DNA of 64,000 nucleotides from DASUNP01 sp035249305 (lineage in GTDB: Bacteria; Acidobacteriota; Blastocatellia; UBA7656). The DNA lies in assembly GCA_035249305.1 (NCBI GenBank), contig DATFGQ010000085.1, positions 7,617 to 71,616 of the forward strand, read 5' to 3'. The notes under the pieces are model-generated. The model was given only the letters and a program-made list of their open reading frames with translations. It made no database searches and had not been told where the DNA came from. This document shows, in pieces, positions 1 to 9,621 of this stretch (its first letter is position 1; each line of letters starts with the position of its first letter). The position numbers and the translations under genes are program-made.

Positions 1-265
1 AAACTCCTTTTCCTCTTTTTTTCTAAACCCAAAGGGCGATTGAATGATCAGTGTTTACTTACTGACGGTAATAAGTATTGCAAGATGTGTGCCTCACCGG
101 GCGGGTGCAAAGCAGGTGTTTTACAAGAGGTTACGAGCGGTCCTGTGTGAGGGGGTGTTTCAGAATAAAACAACCGGCGGGGGCTATGTTCCATAGCATG
201 ACCCCGCCGGCCAGAAGCAGGGACCGGGGGAGAAACGACCCGGTCCCTGGGAAAAGGAATCACTA
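1..265. other. Window edge, no gene; holds terminator hairpins
   Basis: I see no convincing coding region here. Short open frames exist but have no recognisable protein and no ribosome binding site. The right half holds two strong hairpins that end the minus-strand multicopper oxidase gene; they are listed separately. Confidence 0.6.
174..249 (-). terminator. Double hairpin terminator of the first giant oxidase gene
   Basis: Read on the minus strand downstream of the stop at 266. First comes a perfect 11-bp stem (218-228 with 239-249). Then comes a 9-bp stem (174-182 with 202-210) that also has an inner CTATG/CATAG pairing. The second stem is followed on the minus strand by TTGTTTTATT, a U-rich tail typical of a rho-independent terminator. 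Confidence 0.75.
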
Positions 266-3200
266 TTACGGTGTAACTCGGAAGATGCCCCACAGGCCGC
301 CGCCAGAGAACTGGAAGGCTTCCTGCGAGCGGTAAAGGTAATCGCCCGGAACCCTCATCAGACCGCCTGCGGTCGTCAGTATGTTCAGGTGGCGAGTTGC
401 CGTTACGCCGCTGTAGGAACCAACGTCGAACGTCAGCGGGTTGTTGCCCAGCGTGACCGAGTTGTTCTGCCACGGCTCGAACTGCCAGTGATGGCCGAAC
501 AGCGTGAAGCCATGCTGACGCGGGTGGCCCGCAGCCTGCGTGATGCGGAAGCGGACAGGCGTCCCGGCCTTCGCCGTGAAGACAGGCGTCTCAGGATCGC
601 CGCACGCGCCGCCGCAGCCGCCGTTGTTCGCGTCCGAGCTCAGCACGTTCGAGAAGTCGAAGCTGTTCTGAGACTCAAGACCGAGGTCTATCGGGAACCC
701 TAACCGCGCCCAGAAAGGCTCTGTGCGGTAGTTGAAGGCCTTCATACCAGAGTCTTCAGAGTCGTCCGCCTCGACAATGTTCTTGAGCGGCTGACCGTTC
801 TGCTGAAGGCTGAGGTCGTCCTGGTACAGCACCGAGAACTCGCGGAAGAGCACGGTGCCAGCAGAGTTCTTCACATCCGCCGTCGCCTTGCTGTTTCCGA
901 CCGTCGTCCACGTCGTTCCGAACGGCTCGACGATGAGCTGTCCGACAAGCCCGTGAGAGCTGTGCTTGATGACATCACCCATGTCGCGCAGGTTCGTCGC
1001 GCCGAACTCTATCGGAGCGGCGACAAGCTTGCCCTGTGCGCTGAACTTGCGCTCGCCCGCGTACCACATATAGGTGAAAGAGCTTCCGGGCGCGATCGTC
1101 GAATCGGTGTTGAACCCGACGTTCGAGCCGTCATCGGTAAAGGTGTTGGACGACAGAAGCTGCGGGTGCAAGCTTATACGGTTCGACGCCTTAACCTGGT
1201 TGAAGTTGAACCCGTTGACGATCATCGGAAGCATGTTCCAGCTATCGGCCTCGGGCAGATCGATCGGCAGTTTATTGCGAACTGTCATGTTGATGCAGTC
1301 GCCAGCGTTCACCCTGAGAATCAGAGGCTCGGGCTTCTTCGCACCGCTGCGAAGAGCCGCTATGTCCTCAGCCTCCGCGTATATGATCGCGTTCGGGTCC
1401 TTGATGCCGAAGCGCTGGTTGTAAACGAGCGCTCCGCCCGGCAGCAAGTCGCGAGCGGCCCACGCTTCGACGATGAACTCGCGAAGAGGAGCGCCCTGCG
1501 GGCAGACCGTCGCCGAAGTCTTGACCTGGCCGCTCAGGTTGCTGGGCAGGTAAGCAAGACCCGGTTGCGTGCCCTGGAACGCGCGCAACAAGCCCCACTG
1601 TCCATCCCAGAGGTTGTCGACCGAAGCCGACGAGTAGAGATAGTCGACGCCCTTCGTGGGCGAGTTGTTGTTCTGTCCCAGAACGCTGTCGAGCACGAAC
1701 TCGAAGTGCTCTGAGATACCCACCTGCTGCGAGTTGTTCCAGCCCGAGTTATTAGGCGTCGGCTGGCCAGGCGTGCCGGGCTCGAACAGCCACTTAACGC
1801 CATGCATGTTGAAGGCGTGCTGCTCTTCCTGCGCGCCCTGTATCAAGCGAACCTGAACGCGGTCGCCTTCATACGCTTTGAGAATGGGCGTGAAGGGATC
1901 GCCGTGAACTTCAGAGTCAAAGACGTTGGCCATGTCGCCGGCCGCGCCAGTCTTCTGGACGAAATTGCCGCCCTGGTTCTGGCCTATGCGCAGCGGTATG
2001 GGCTCGTTGCGATAGTTGACGAGCTGAGTGCCAGGGTCTGCCGCCGAAATGGATTCGGGCAGCGGGAAAGGCGTCGGCTCGATGGCTATAGGCAGATCGG
2101 TTTCTTTGCGTCCGGGAGGATTGACAGGGGTCAGGTCCGCCCTGTAGACGATGCCGAAGTCTGCGAACGAGAGGTTGAACTCGCGGTAGCTCTTCGTCTG
2201 GTCGGTCGGGAGGATGTTGGCCGCGTAAGAAGTCGGGCCTCCATCAAGCCGTCCGCCAAGCGCGCTGCCGTCGAGCGCTTTCCATTGAGAGCCTAAGGGC
2301 TCCACGACCAGCGCGCCGTAAAAACCGTGGTGCTGGTGCGAGCTCGGGCCGAAGTGGTCGTGCGTGAAGACCGTGCGGATCGTGCGGTCCTGGCCCGCCT
2401 GGTTGAGCAGCGGGTCGGCCCACCAACGCTGTATGGTAGTCTGCGCGCCTACGTAATCGCCCACGCCGTTGCCGTCGTGGTCCGGCCCCGCGCCGAAGAC
2501 AGGGTTGGTGACGGGGTGCAGAATCTGCGTCCCGCCGGTCGCCTCCTGGAAGGCGTTGTTCGCTTCGATTCGCTCCTGGACCTCGCCGGGAGAGAAGGTG
2601 CCGTCCTCGTAGTTCCAGCCGTTGCCCGCGCCGTCAGACGCCGTAACGTCGAACTTGACGAGGTGGATGTGCTGGCCGACGGTGTCGGTCGGCGTGAAGA
2701 TCTGGAAATCGTCGAGGTTCAAAACGTGCGGCATCAGGTTGGTCGCCGCGAACGTGATGCAGTCGCCCGAGTTGGCTCGGAAGAAGAGCGGCTCAGGCGC
2801 CCTCGTACCGCCGAGCGTCGGCGCGGCGTCCTGTTCAAGCGTGATGATGCGAGCCTGGCGGTCGTGCCAGCCCTCGCGGTTGACTGTCATATCGAACTGA
2901 ATGTAAGCCGCGCGGTAGTTGCGGGTATTGACGGCCCTTGAGGCGCCGCCTACCTTGAATGTATCGGGGCAAGGGTCTGCGAAAGGAGCGCCCGGCTTCG
3001 CGCTGCGGCCGTTGACTAGGAAGAGGCCCGACGCGCCGGTCGCCGTGAATGACTGGTAAGCCTTGGCCGGCCAGTCGTACTGAGTCGTGAAGTTGGTCCC
3101 CCCGACGCCAGCGTGGAAGTCTATCGCCTTCTTCTCGACGGCGGACCCGTCGGCCGGGAGCAGATCAAGCTTTGCGGTTTCGAGCTTGCGAGCGAACGCA

Positions 3201-5068
3201 AGCAGGTTCGGGTCGCCGTTCTGCGAGAGCACTCGCGAGGCGACAGGGTCGTTGAGCAGAGCGGGCTCGATCGCCGCCAGCCCGTCCACGACGGTAGCCG
3301 CCGTGATGCGGTGACGCGGCAGACCGCCGTCCTTCTCTATGTCGTTAGGCGCTTGCGGCGGGCGGTGCCCGACGAGGTTTTGCAGGTCGTCTCCGGGCTT
3401 GACGCCGACGTAGAACGGGAAGCCCTTGAACTCTTCAGTAGGCATGGGCGGGAGGCCGAGGTTGAATGCGGTCCCCGCGTTGTTCTTAATCTTCGCGTTC
3501 GGGATGGGAATCACCGCCGGGTTCGGAGTGCCGCCGGCGATCTCGGCGTCGGGCAGTCTGCGATCCGCCGTCCCTGCTTCGAATACGTCGTGAACGCGCC
3601 ACAGCTCCCACATCCCCTGCGCGAAGTGCGGGTAGAGGTGGCAGTGGAAAATTGAATCACCGACCGTGAAGTTGCGGTTGCCCGACCCGCCGTAGTTTAT
3701 CTCGTAGGTGAATGCCGCACCGGGCGAGATCGTCTGCGAATCGAGATAGGTCGAGTTCTGATCGCGCGGGCTCTGGAGCCACTGGTGCGCGTGAAGGTGG
3801 AACACGTGCGTCTCTGCGCCAACGTGAACGTTGCGGAAGCGCACGGGCTCGCCCAGGTAAGAGTGATGCACGTTCGACGGGTCGTCGGGGTAGAGCGCCT
3901 CTACGGCCTTGCCCGTCGCGGGGTCTTTCTTGACGACCATCGCCGGGTCGCCGCCCGCCCATGATTCAAGGAAGAACTCTTCAAACTTGCACTCGGCGCA
4001 ATCCTTGGTCGGGCCGATCTTCTTGCGGTTGGCTACCAGCATAGAGCCGAGCCCCGACGCGCCGTAGTTGATGGCGAACCCATCCCTGACGCCGTGCATA
4101 AGCTCCGCGTCAAGCTCGGGGAAGGCCTGCACGGCCTTGATCTCGTCGTGGAAGATTACCGTGAACTCGCGGAACGGCTGGCCGCAGGTGCTCGAAGGCG
4201 GCGCGGTGCCGCAATCCTCGTCGAGCGCGCCGTCGTCGTCCGTGATGATCGCGTTGATGTCCGTGTGAACTATCTCGTTTGTATCATCGAGAATGTTGAG
4301 AAGGGGGGCGTTGCTGCCGTCCTTCGCTTCGTAATTGATCTTGGGCGTGCCGTTCGGGTTTGCGCCCGCGTTGGCCGTCTGAAGCTGCTCGGCGGTAACC
4401 TGAGAGCGGTACCACTTCGAGTTCTTCGGCTCGACGTTGATTGAGCCGAAAAGCCCGAGGCCGGGCTGACCGTTGTCGCCCTCGCCGCCCGCGTTCGCGC
4501 CCATAGAGTAGAGCATGAACTGGCCCTGCTTGCCCGCGTACCAGGTGTAGACCTTCGTCTCGCCCGGAACCGCCAGCGAAGAGGGGTTTTTGCCGACGTT
4601 CGCTCCGTCAGAGTCTATGCTCCCGACGTAGTCCATCCCGTTGACGTGCATGGATGCTTTGCGCGTCGCAGTCGAATTGGACGGAGGCGTCGGGTTGAGC
4701 AGGTTCGTGAAAGTCACCTGCAAGCAGTCGCCCTCGTTCGCGCGAAGCACGATCGGGCGCGGCCGCTTGTCGGGTTTGAGTTGAACGTTACCGGGGCTGA
4801 TCGTCCCGCCCGTGATCGGTACTACGTCACGGCGGAGCGCGTACATCATTCCGGCGGGGTTAAAAGCCCCGAAGCGGTTGTAGGTGTAGATCTGGTCAAA
4901 GGCGACTACGTCGGCCTTGATCGTCCTGTTGCAAGTCGGCGTCTGACCCATTACGGTCGAAGCCGCTATAGCAAACAGTATGACGAGCGAGAAACTACAA
5001 CTGACGAGCTTCGGAAGACTCTTGATCTTCTCCCTCATCCTTTTTTCCATCTTCGTTTTTAGCTCCAT
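266..5068 (-). CDS. Giant multicopper oxidase-like protein (MofA/MnxG-like), 1600 aa
   Basis: Predicted secreted copper oxidase. After a signal peptide (hydrophobic stretch about residues 22-40) there are about six cupredoxin-like modules in three pairs. Two modules carry clear copper ligands: HVFHLHAHQW near residue 420 and HCHLYPHFAQGM near 474 (type 1 site with Met axial ligand, plus trinuclear ligands), then GQHIH near 797 and HDHFGPSSHQHH near 901 (the complementary trinuclear ligands). The outer modules keep only remnants such as IKHSSHGLVG and GHPRQHGFTLFGHHW. The length is two to three times a laccase and close to the giant Mn(II)-oxidase-type proteins (MofA, MnxG, McoA). Substrate is inference. 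It is a paralogue of the 1787-aa gene at 9884-15247, with the same module order and a shorter first module. The start is uncertain: internal ATGs at residues 7 and 11 lie ahead of the same signal peptide. The YVTN, Sco and response regulator genes lie just upstream on the same strand. Confidence 0.88.
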   Translation of the reverse strand: MELKTKMEKRMREKIKSLPKLVSCSFSLVILFAIAASTVMGQTPTCNRTIKADVVAFDQIYTYNRFGAFNPAGMMYALRRDVVPITGGTISPGNVQLKPDKRPRPIVLRANEGDCLQVTFTNLLNPTPPSNSTATRKASMHVNGMDYVGSIDSDGANVGKNPSSLAVPGETKVYTWYAGKQGQFMLYSMGANAGGEGDNGQPGLGLFGSINVEPKNSKWYRSQVTAEQLQTANAGANPNGTPKINYEAKDGSNAPLLNILDDTNEIVHTDINAIITDDDGALDEDCGTAPPSSTCGQPFREFTVIFHDEIKAVQAFPELDAELMHGVRDGFAINYGASGLGSMLVANRKKIGPTKDCAECKFEEFFLESWAGGDPAMVVKKDPATGKAVEALYPDDPSNVHHSYLGEPVRFRNVHVGAETHVFHLHAHQWLQSPRDQNSTYLDSQTISPGAAFTYEINYGGSGNRNFTVGDSIFHCHLYPHFAQGMWELWRVHDVFEAGTADRRLPDAEIAGGTPNPAVIPIPNAKIKNNAGTAFNLGLPPMPTEEFKGFPFYVGVKPGDDLQNLVGHRPPQAPNDIEKDGGLPRHRITAATVVDGLAAIEPALLNDPVASRVLSQNGDPNLLAFARKLETAKLDLLPADGSAVEKKAIDFHAGVGGTNFTTQYDWPAKAYQSFTATGASGLFLVNGRSAKPGAPFADPCPDTFKVGGASRAVNTRNYRAAYIQFDMTVNREGWHDRQARIITLEQDAAPTLGGTRAPEPLFFRANSGDCITFAATNLMPHVLNLDDFQIFTPTDTVGQHIHLVKFDVTASDGAGNGWNYEDGTFSPGEVQERIEANNAFQEATGGTQILHPVTNPVFGAGPDHDGNGVGDYVGAQTTIQRWWADPLLNQAGQDRTIRTVFTHDHFGPSSHQHHGFYGALVVEPLGSQWKALDGSALGGRLDGGPTSYAANILPTDQTKSYREFNLSFADFGIVYRADLTPVNPPGRKETDLPIAIEPTPFPLPESISAADPGTQLVNYRNEPIPLRIGQNQGGNFVQKTGAAGDMANVFDSEVHGDPFTPILKAYEGDRVQVRLIQGAQEEQHAFNMHGVKWLFEPGTPGQPTPNNSGWNNSQQVGISEHFEFVLDSVLGQNNNSPTKGVDYLYSSASVDNLWDGQWGLLRAFQGTQPGLAYLPSNLSGQVKTSATVCPQGAPLREFIVEAWAARDLLPGGALVYNQRFGIKDPNAIIYAEAEDIAALRSGAKKPEPLILRVNAGDCINMTVRNKLPIDLPEADSWNMLPMIVNGFNFNQVKASNRISLHPQLLSSNTFTDDGSNVGFNTDSTIAPGSSFTYMWYAGERKFSAQGKLVAAPIEFGATNLRDMGDVIKHSSHGLVGQLIVEPFGTTWTTVGNSKATADVKNSAGTVLFREFSVLYQDDLSLQQNGQPLKNIVEADDSEDSGMKAFNYRTEPFWARLGFPIDLGLESQNSFDFSNVLSSDANNGGCGGACGDPETPVFTAKAGTPVRFRITQAAGHPRQHGFTLFGHHWQFEPWQNNSVTLGNNPLTFDVGSYSGVTATRHLNILTTAGGLMRVPGDYLYRSQEAFQFSGGGLWGIFRVTP

Positions 5069-5474
5069 ATATGATTGCCAATTGTTTCAGAGACGGACGT
5101 GCGACCCTCGCTATCTGAATAAAGAGAACACGAATGATAACTAGCCAGACTGAGGCTACCTAACACGCCCGACTCTTGCTCTGAGTTAAGAAGGCTTTCA
5201 GCACACGACGCCGGTTCCGCGCGGATGCCGCAAGCAGTTACACAAACGGATTTGATAGCTGACAGGCGCTCGACGCGCCCGACCGAAACCCTCCTTCAGG
5301 GGATCAAATCGATTACTACATTTGCTGCACGGCGCTCAGGGCCATGAGCGCCTTTGGATGTCGCAGCATGATTGCAAGCCGCGTACCCTAACCGAAGTTT
5401 TTTTCGAGAAAGGGCGGAAACGTTTCATGCAAAGGGCTAAATAAGATTCATCGCGCCGACAGCGGCGGCGCGGC
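5069..5474. other. 406-bp intergenic region, upstream of giant oxidase
   Basis: This must hold the promoter of the minus-strand oxidase gene, but I see no consensus -35/-10 pair. An 8-bp hairpin (5331-5338 with 5345-5352, six-base loop) lies between the response regulator stop and the oxidase start. It could be a weak terminator or a leader structure. No coding region is seen. Confidence 0.4.
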
Positions 5475-5933
5475 TCACGCGCAGGGTGTTTCACCGTGAG
5501 TCACCAGCCCGCCCGTGTGATCCAAAGCTTGACAGGGCTTCTCCGACACGGTTTCGCATGAAGCCACTCTTTCGAGCGCCGTTTTGATTAGCGAAAGAAT
5601 CTCAGCAGGCGAGAAAGGTTTTGCTAACACTTCGAGCGCGCCGATCCGCTTCAACTCGACGATCAGATCAGGCGTGCCGTGCGCAGTGATGACGATCACA
5701 GGGCATGCATGGTTCTTGATCTTTATTTGACGCAGCACGTCGAGGCCGGACATGTCAGGCAACCGAAGGTCTGTTATCACAAGAGAAAACTCTTCCCTGC
5801 CGGCGGCCTCAATCCCTTCACGGCCGTTCTGCGCGACCTCTACCTTGTAGCCATGATCGAACAGCACGATGCCCAGAGCGTCGCAGACGCTCGGCTCGTC
5901 GTCTATCAACAGGATGCTATCAGCTTTCGACAC
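5475..5933 (-). CDS. Stand-alone response regulator receiver protein
   Basis: A single CheY-like receiver domain. It has the acidic pair in LLIDDEPS, the phospho-acceptor Asp in ITDLRLPD and the conserved Lys in LAKPFS, followed by a short Cys-containing tail of about 30 residues without a DNA-binding domain. I place the start at the GTG at 5933, preceded by AGGGAG; an ATG at 5957 has no ribosome binding site. No histidine kinase is nearby. Its position between a Sco gene and the giant oxidase gene suggests a link to copper or redox sensing, but that is inference. About 152 aa. Confidence 0.85.
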   Translation of the reverse strand: MSKADSILLIDDEPSVCDALGIVLFDHGYKVEVAQNGREGIEAAGREEFSLVITDLRLPDMSGLDVLRQIKIKNHACPVIVITAHGTPDLIVELKRIGALEVLAKPFSPAEILSLIKTALERVASCETVSEKPCQALDHTGGLVTHGETPCA

Positions 5934-5959
5934 AACTCTCCCTAATGCTCGAACCATTT

Positions 5960-6147
5960 AGAGGGCGTCTGAAAAGCCCCGTAGGGGCTCTATGTTTGTA
6001 GAAGGGTCGCATAACCAATCTCCAACCCCGTAGGGGTTGAATGTCTGGTATTCAACTCCTACGGAGTTGGGGTGCATTTACGCTATCGTTCTACAAACAT
6101 CCGGCTCCTACGGAGCCAAGTAAGTTGCAACTTCTCAGACGCACTCT
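5960..6147. mobile_element. MITE-like palindromic repeat element with terminal inverted repeats
   Basis: The ends match as inverted repeats in 14 of 16 positions (AGAGGGCGTCTGAAAA at 5960-5975 and the reverse complement of 6132-6147). TTA flanks both sides, as a three-base target duplication would. Inside are palindromes of the CTCCGTAGGAG and CCCCGTAGGGG type separated by spacers such as ATGTTTGTAG. There is no open frame, so any mobility would need a transposase elsewhere. An inverted related copy lies at 9622-9827. Confidence 0.6.
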
Positions 6148-6363
6148 TACTACCGGGATACAATTATTGGTGCCAATTTGGAAAGTGCAATCGGCGTGCC
6201 TGTCAATTATGGCAACCAGGCTCAGTCACAGTTTATCTATGAAAACCGGCTCAAGTCAGGTGATTCGGCTTAGGATTTCGAGCCTGCGTTAACCGATGGT
6301 GGTGTTGGTTAATGGTCTAAAATGTAAGTGATTTGCGCCACGATGTTCTATTGCGTGACAACC
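6148..6363. other. Intergenic, nothing recognised
   Basis: Between the repeat element and the stop of the tandem-Sco gene. I see no coding region, strong hairpin or promoter. Confidence 0.4.
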
Positions 6364-7614
6364 CTATTGCCTGGCGGGTCCCGCGATTCTTAGAGCCGCG
6401 TCGGCAATGTCGGACGGCTTTGACATTGCAAAGACCTTCGACCATTCGCCGGTTTCGACGTTGCCGACCAGCAAGAGGCTCACATGCTGGTTCTTGTCTT
6501 CGACGTACCCTCCCACTTTGCGCAGCACCTGATCGACGTCCTCTTTCTTGCCGGTGAGAAAATACCATCCGGGTCTAGTCTTAAACTTCTCGGCGTACTT
6601 CTTCATCTCCGCGGGTGTGTCTATTACCGGGTCGACGCTGATCGTTATCATGTTTATATCCCTGCCCACGCGGTCGCCGAGGTACTCTTGAACTTTCGCC
6701 AGGTTCGCCGTCATGGGCGGGCATACGCCCGCGCAGGTGGTAAAGACGAAATTGATCAAGACGGTCTTGCCTTTGAGCAGGTCGTCAAAGAAGTGGACGG
6801 GCTTATTGTCTTGCGTGAGCAAGACCGTATTCGGGAAGTAGCGCGCAGCCGCTTCGGCGGGCGATGCCGCCTTCTTCTGATCTGAGGCTTGCGCCGTTCG
6901 GGATTTATCGGCCGCTTCGGTTATAGCTTTGGCGAGCGTCGCGGGCGGGGAGAGCCCATAGGTGCGCGTCCAATAGCCCGCGCCGTCGTTCCCTATCAGG
7001 ATCATGGGCGTGTGGTCGTTTTTGTCCCCGGCGTAAGCGCCTAGCGCGCGGAGCAGGCGATCTATCTCGGGCTTCGTCCCTGTGACAAAGCTCCACCCTT
7101 CACCCCTGTTGAATTTGGCTGAGAAGGCCGCCAGTCGCTCGGGAACGTCGGTCGTCGGATCGACGCTCACTGAGATCAAGGACACGTCGCGCCCTACGCG
7201 GTCGCCCATCTGCTGCTGAACCTTTCGGAAGGTCGCGGTGAGCGGCGGGCATATCGTAGTGCAGGTGGTGAAGATGAAATTGATCGCCACCGTCTTGCCT
7301 TTCACGAGGTCGGTGTAGAAGCGCAGCCTTCGCCCATCCTGATCTACTACATTCGCGTCCGGTATTTGAAGCGACTCTGCCGCCCGCGCTTCGACAGGTT
7401 TTTCCGAGCCGGCCGCGGCCCTCAACTCCATGCCGCATTTCGGGCACCGCGAGGGGCGGGCCGATTTGACATCCGGGTGCATAGGGCACACGTAGGCGGG
7501 CTGCTTGCTCTGGCGCGTCTCCGCGCGCGATACGGTTATCAGTTGAAATGAACAAGAGGCTGTCAGCAGGATAAGCACGCGCGCGGCAGTCGTTTTCAAT
7601 CTCCGGTCAAGCAT
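6364..7614 (-). CDS. Tandem Sco1/SenC copper chaperone with heavy-metal-binding domain
   Basis: Secreted or membrane-anchored protein of about 416 aa. After a signal peptide comes an HMBD-type metal site (YVCPMHPDV...CPKCGM, about residues 42-65). Then two complete Sco domains follow in tandem. The first has CTTIC near residue 117 and a distal His in DHTPM; the second has CAGVC near 293 and NQHVS. Sco proteins carry copper to the CuA site of cytochrome oxidase or to other exported cuproenzymes and act as thiol reductases. Two Sco domains in one chain is unusual. The start at 7614 has AGGAGG seven bases upstream; an earlier ATG at 7635 would overlap the upstream gene. It lies 13 bp after the YVTN gene, so the two are probably one operon that supplies copper to the neighbouring oxidases. 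Confidence 0.9.
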   Translation of the reverse strand: MLDRRLKTTAARVLILLTASCSFQLITVSRAETRQSKQPAYVCPMHPDVKSARPSRCPKCGMELRAAAGSEKPVEARAAESLQIPDANVVDQDGRRLRFYTDLVKGKTVAINFIFTTCTTICPPLTATFRKVQQQMGDRVGRDVSLISVSVDPTTDVPERLAAFSAKFNRGEGWSFVTGTKPEIDRLLRALGAYAGDKNDHTPMILIGNDGAGYWTRTYGLSPPATLAKAITEAADKSRTAQASDQKKAASPAEAAARYFPNTVLLTQDNKPVHFFDDLLKGKTVLINFVFTTCAGVCPPMTANLAKVQEYLGDRVGRDINMITISVDPVIDTPAEMKKYAEKFKTRPGWYFLTGKKEDVDQVLRKVGGYVEDKNQHVSLLLVGNVETGEWSKVFAMSKPSDIADAALRIAGPARQ

Positions 7615-7627
7615 ATCGAGCCTCCTG

Positions 7628-9559
7628 TTATTCAACTATCGTGAGCCGCGTGTTCGGCAGGTCGGCGAAACGCGCGCCACGCGACCCGACGCGCAGAAGG
7701 ATGTTGTAAAGCCCCGCGCGCGGGAACGTCTGCATGACTTCGTAGAGGCCGTCGCCGAGGTCCCGCGCCCACTGCCTCTGCTGCCAGACGCCGGGGGGCT
7801 CGAACGCGAGAACCTGAACGTCTCGCAACCCGGTTAAGGGCTGGCTCGTGACCGAATCCGTCAGCTTGAATCTCAACCCCACGACCTCCCCCGCCTTGAA
7901 TTGCTTCCCCTTGAACAGGGGCTCGATCGTTAGCGAGAGCCTCGGTTTTTCAAGCTCGCCGCCGGGCGCTTTGGCGATCTCCAGCGAGAAACAGTTCGCG
8001 ATGCGCGGCTGGTCGATCAGCAAGGGCACGTCGAAGCGGCCAGCGCCGGTCAGCTTCACGGGCGTCGAATAGATGCCGCGCGCCGACTCGCCGAGGCTGC
8101 GGTCGATGATCATCAGCGCGCGCGGGCGCCGCTTGTAATTCTGGAAAGTGCCCATCGGGGCCATCAGCCCTTCGGCGTAGTAATAGAGCATCATGTCTGG
8201 CGCGTTGGCTATTATCACCGAGTTGCCTTCGGGCGTGGGCTGAATCATGTCGGCGACGCCTATCTCCTGCGGCAGCGCGGAAGGCGCCTGCCTGCCCGCC
8301 TGTATGTTGACCGTCGTGAGCGATCTCTTATGAATGATCTCGTTCAAATCTATCAGCGAGAATTTCTCCGACTCGGTCCCGCGAACGTAAGCGTATCGCG
8401 ATGTGAACGCTATCTGATCCGGCCCATTCACTACCTGCCCCGATGCTATGACATCGTTGGTCGAAACGTCAATCGCCGTCACGGTGCTCTCGACCTGATT
8501 GACTGCGAACAGGTACCGCCCGGTCTGGTCGAACTTCATAGCGACGACGCCTCGCCCGACGCGGATCGTCTTGACGACCTTGTTTGCGGCCGGGTTGATG
8601 ACAGAAATCTCTCCCGCGTTTATCGACGCCGCGTAGACAAAACCGCTCGCGCTGCTGGCGGCGATGGGAGCGGGCGTGCGGCCAACAGCGATGTCACCGA
8701 CCCTGGCGAGCGTAGTCGTGTCGATCACGGTGACGCTGTCGGAAACGCTGTTTGTGACATACGCCGACTGGCCGTCCTGAGCGAAGGCGATGCAATGAAG
8801 CCCGCCGCCCACCTCGACCATCGCCTTGAGCTTGCCCGTCTTCGCCTCAATCACGGCGACCTGCGGCGAGCCGTCGAGCCCCACCCACACGTAGCGGCCA
8901 TCGGGTTGCAGGCTCACGCGAGTGGGGCGCGCGTTCGACTCCAGTTGGACTGTGTTGATCAGCCTCCTGGTGACGGCGTTTATCATGGCCACGGCGGACG
9001 ATTCGGGCAGGGTGACGTAGAGCACTTCTTTGTCATTCGATAACGCCCAGTCCGCCCCCGTCGAGGGGAGCATAATTATGTTCTCAAGCTTGGTTACGTT
9101 GAAGGAGACCTGCGGGTTGATGAACGTAATCGTCTTGTCATGGTTGAGCGTAACCAGGCTGTAGCTGTTCAGATCGATGTCGGGGCGGACGCTCAGCAGG
9201 CCGCCCATAAAAGTGCGGATCCTGTCTTTGCACTCGGCCTCGTTTGGAGCGTGCGCGACCTTGCGCGAGTCTATCCAGGCCCTCGGCCGCAGCCCTGTTA
9301 GAGGTTGGCCCGTGCGTTTGTCCGTGACGCGGAAAGAGACGATCGCGTCGGCCCCGGCGACCAGCCCTGGGTTCTCGCCGTTCGACGCGGGGAGCGATTC
9401 TATCGAGAAGTCGACTGTGATGCCCTCTTTCTCAAATCCCTGCGAGAAAGCCTGGCGCGACTTCGAAGCCGCCCCGCCGCTCAGTATCTTCGGCGTCTGA
9501 CCGGCCGCCGTGAGGCAGACCGTTGTGATGAGGCATAATAGAATCGTTATTCTTCTCAT
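7628..9559 (-). CDS. Secreted YVTN beta-propeller protein with flanking FixH/YtkA-like domains
   Basis: 643 aa with a clear signal peptide (MRRITILLCLITTVCLTAAG). An N-terminal Ig-like/YtkA-type segment (VSFRVTDKRTGQPLTGLRPR) precedes a YVTN seven-bladed propeller with repeats such as YVTNSVSDSVTVIDTTT and VYAASINAGEISVINPA. A C-terminal segment (LRFKLTDSVTSQPLTGLRD) resembles the N-terminal one. Such propellers are found in cytochrome cd1-like and surface proteins and often handle electron donors or bind partners. No heme-binding CxxCH is seen, so a redox role is not shown. It is translated just ahead of the tandem-Sco gene, which suggests a shared role in copper-protein assembly or electron transfer outside the cell. 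Confidence 0.82.
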   Translation of the reverse strand: MRRITILLCLITTVCLTAAGQTPKILSGGAASKSRQAFSQGFEKEGITVDFSIESLPASNGENPGLVAGADAIVSFRVTDKRTGQPLTGLRPRAWIDSRKVAHAPNEAECKDRIRTFMGGLLSVRPDIDLNSYSLVTLNHDKTITFINPQVSFNVTKLENIIMLPSTGADWALSNDKEVLYVTLPESSAVAMINAVTRRLINTVQLESNARPTRVSLQPDGRYVWVGLDGSPQVAVIEAKTGKLKAMVEVGGGLHCIAFAQDGQSAYVTNSVSDSVTVIDTTTLARVGDIAVGRTPAPIAASSASGFVYAASINAGEISVINPAANKVVKTIRVGRGVVAMKFDQTGRYLFAVNQVESTVTAIDVSTNDVIASGQVVNGPDQIAFTSRYAYVRGTESEKFSLIDLNEIIHKRSLTTVNIQAGRQAPSALPQEIGVADMIQPTPEGNSVIIANAPDMMLYYYAEGLMAPMGTFQNYKRRPRALMIIDRSLGESARGIYSTPVKLTGAGRFDVPLLIDQPRIANCFSLEIAKAPGGELEKPRLSLTIEPLFKGKQFKAGEVVGLRFKLTDSVTSQPLTGLRDVQVLAFEPPGVWQQRQWARDLGDGLYEVMQTFPRAGLYNILLRVGSRGARFADLPNTRLTIVE

Positions 9560-9582
9560 AATCTCTCAAGCATCCTTTATGT

Positions 9583-9612
9583 AAAGTCCTGAGTGCTGAG
9601 TCCTGAGTAACA
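9583..9612. repeat. Heptamer repeat array, left part
   Basis: Tandem seven-base units of the form CTGAGTG/CTGAGTC. The inverted partner lies at 9848-9879, on the far side of the palindromic element at 9622-9827. This looks like a hairpin array split by insertion of that element. Confidence 0.6.
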
Positions 9613-9621
9613 GCAGGCTAC

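Noticed and set aside
78..335. Plus-strand short frame at the left edge
   Set aside because: Overlaps the terminator hairpins and the oxidase 3' end; no protein features.
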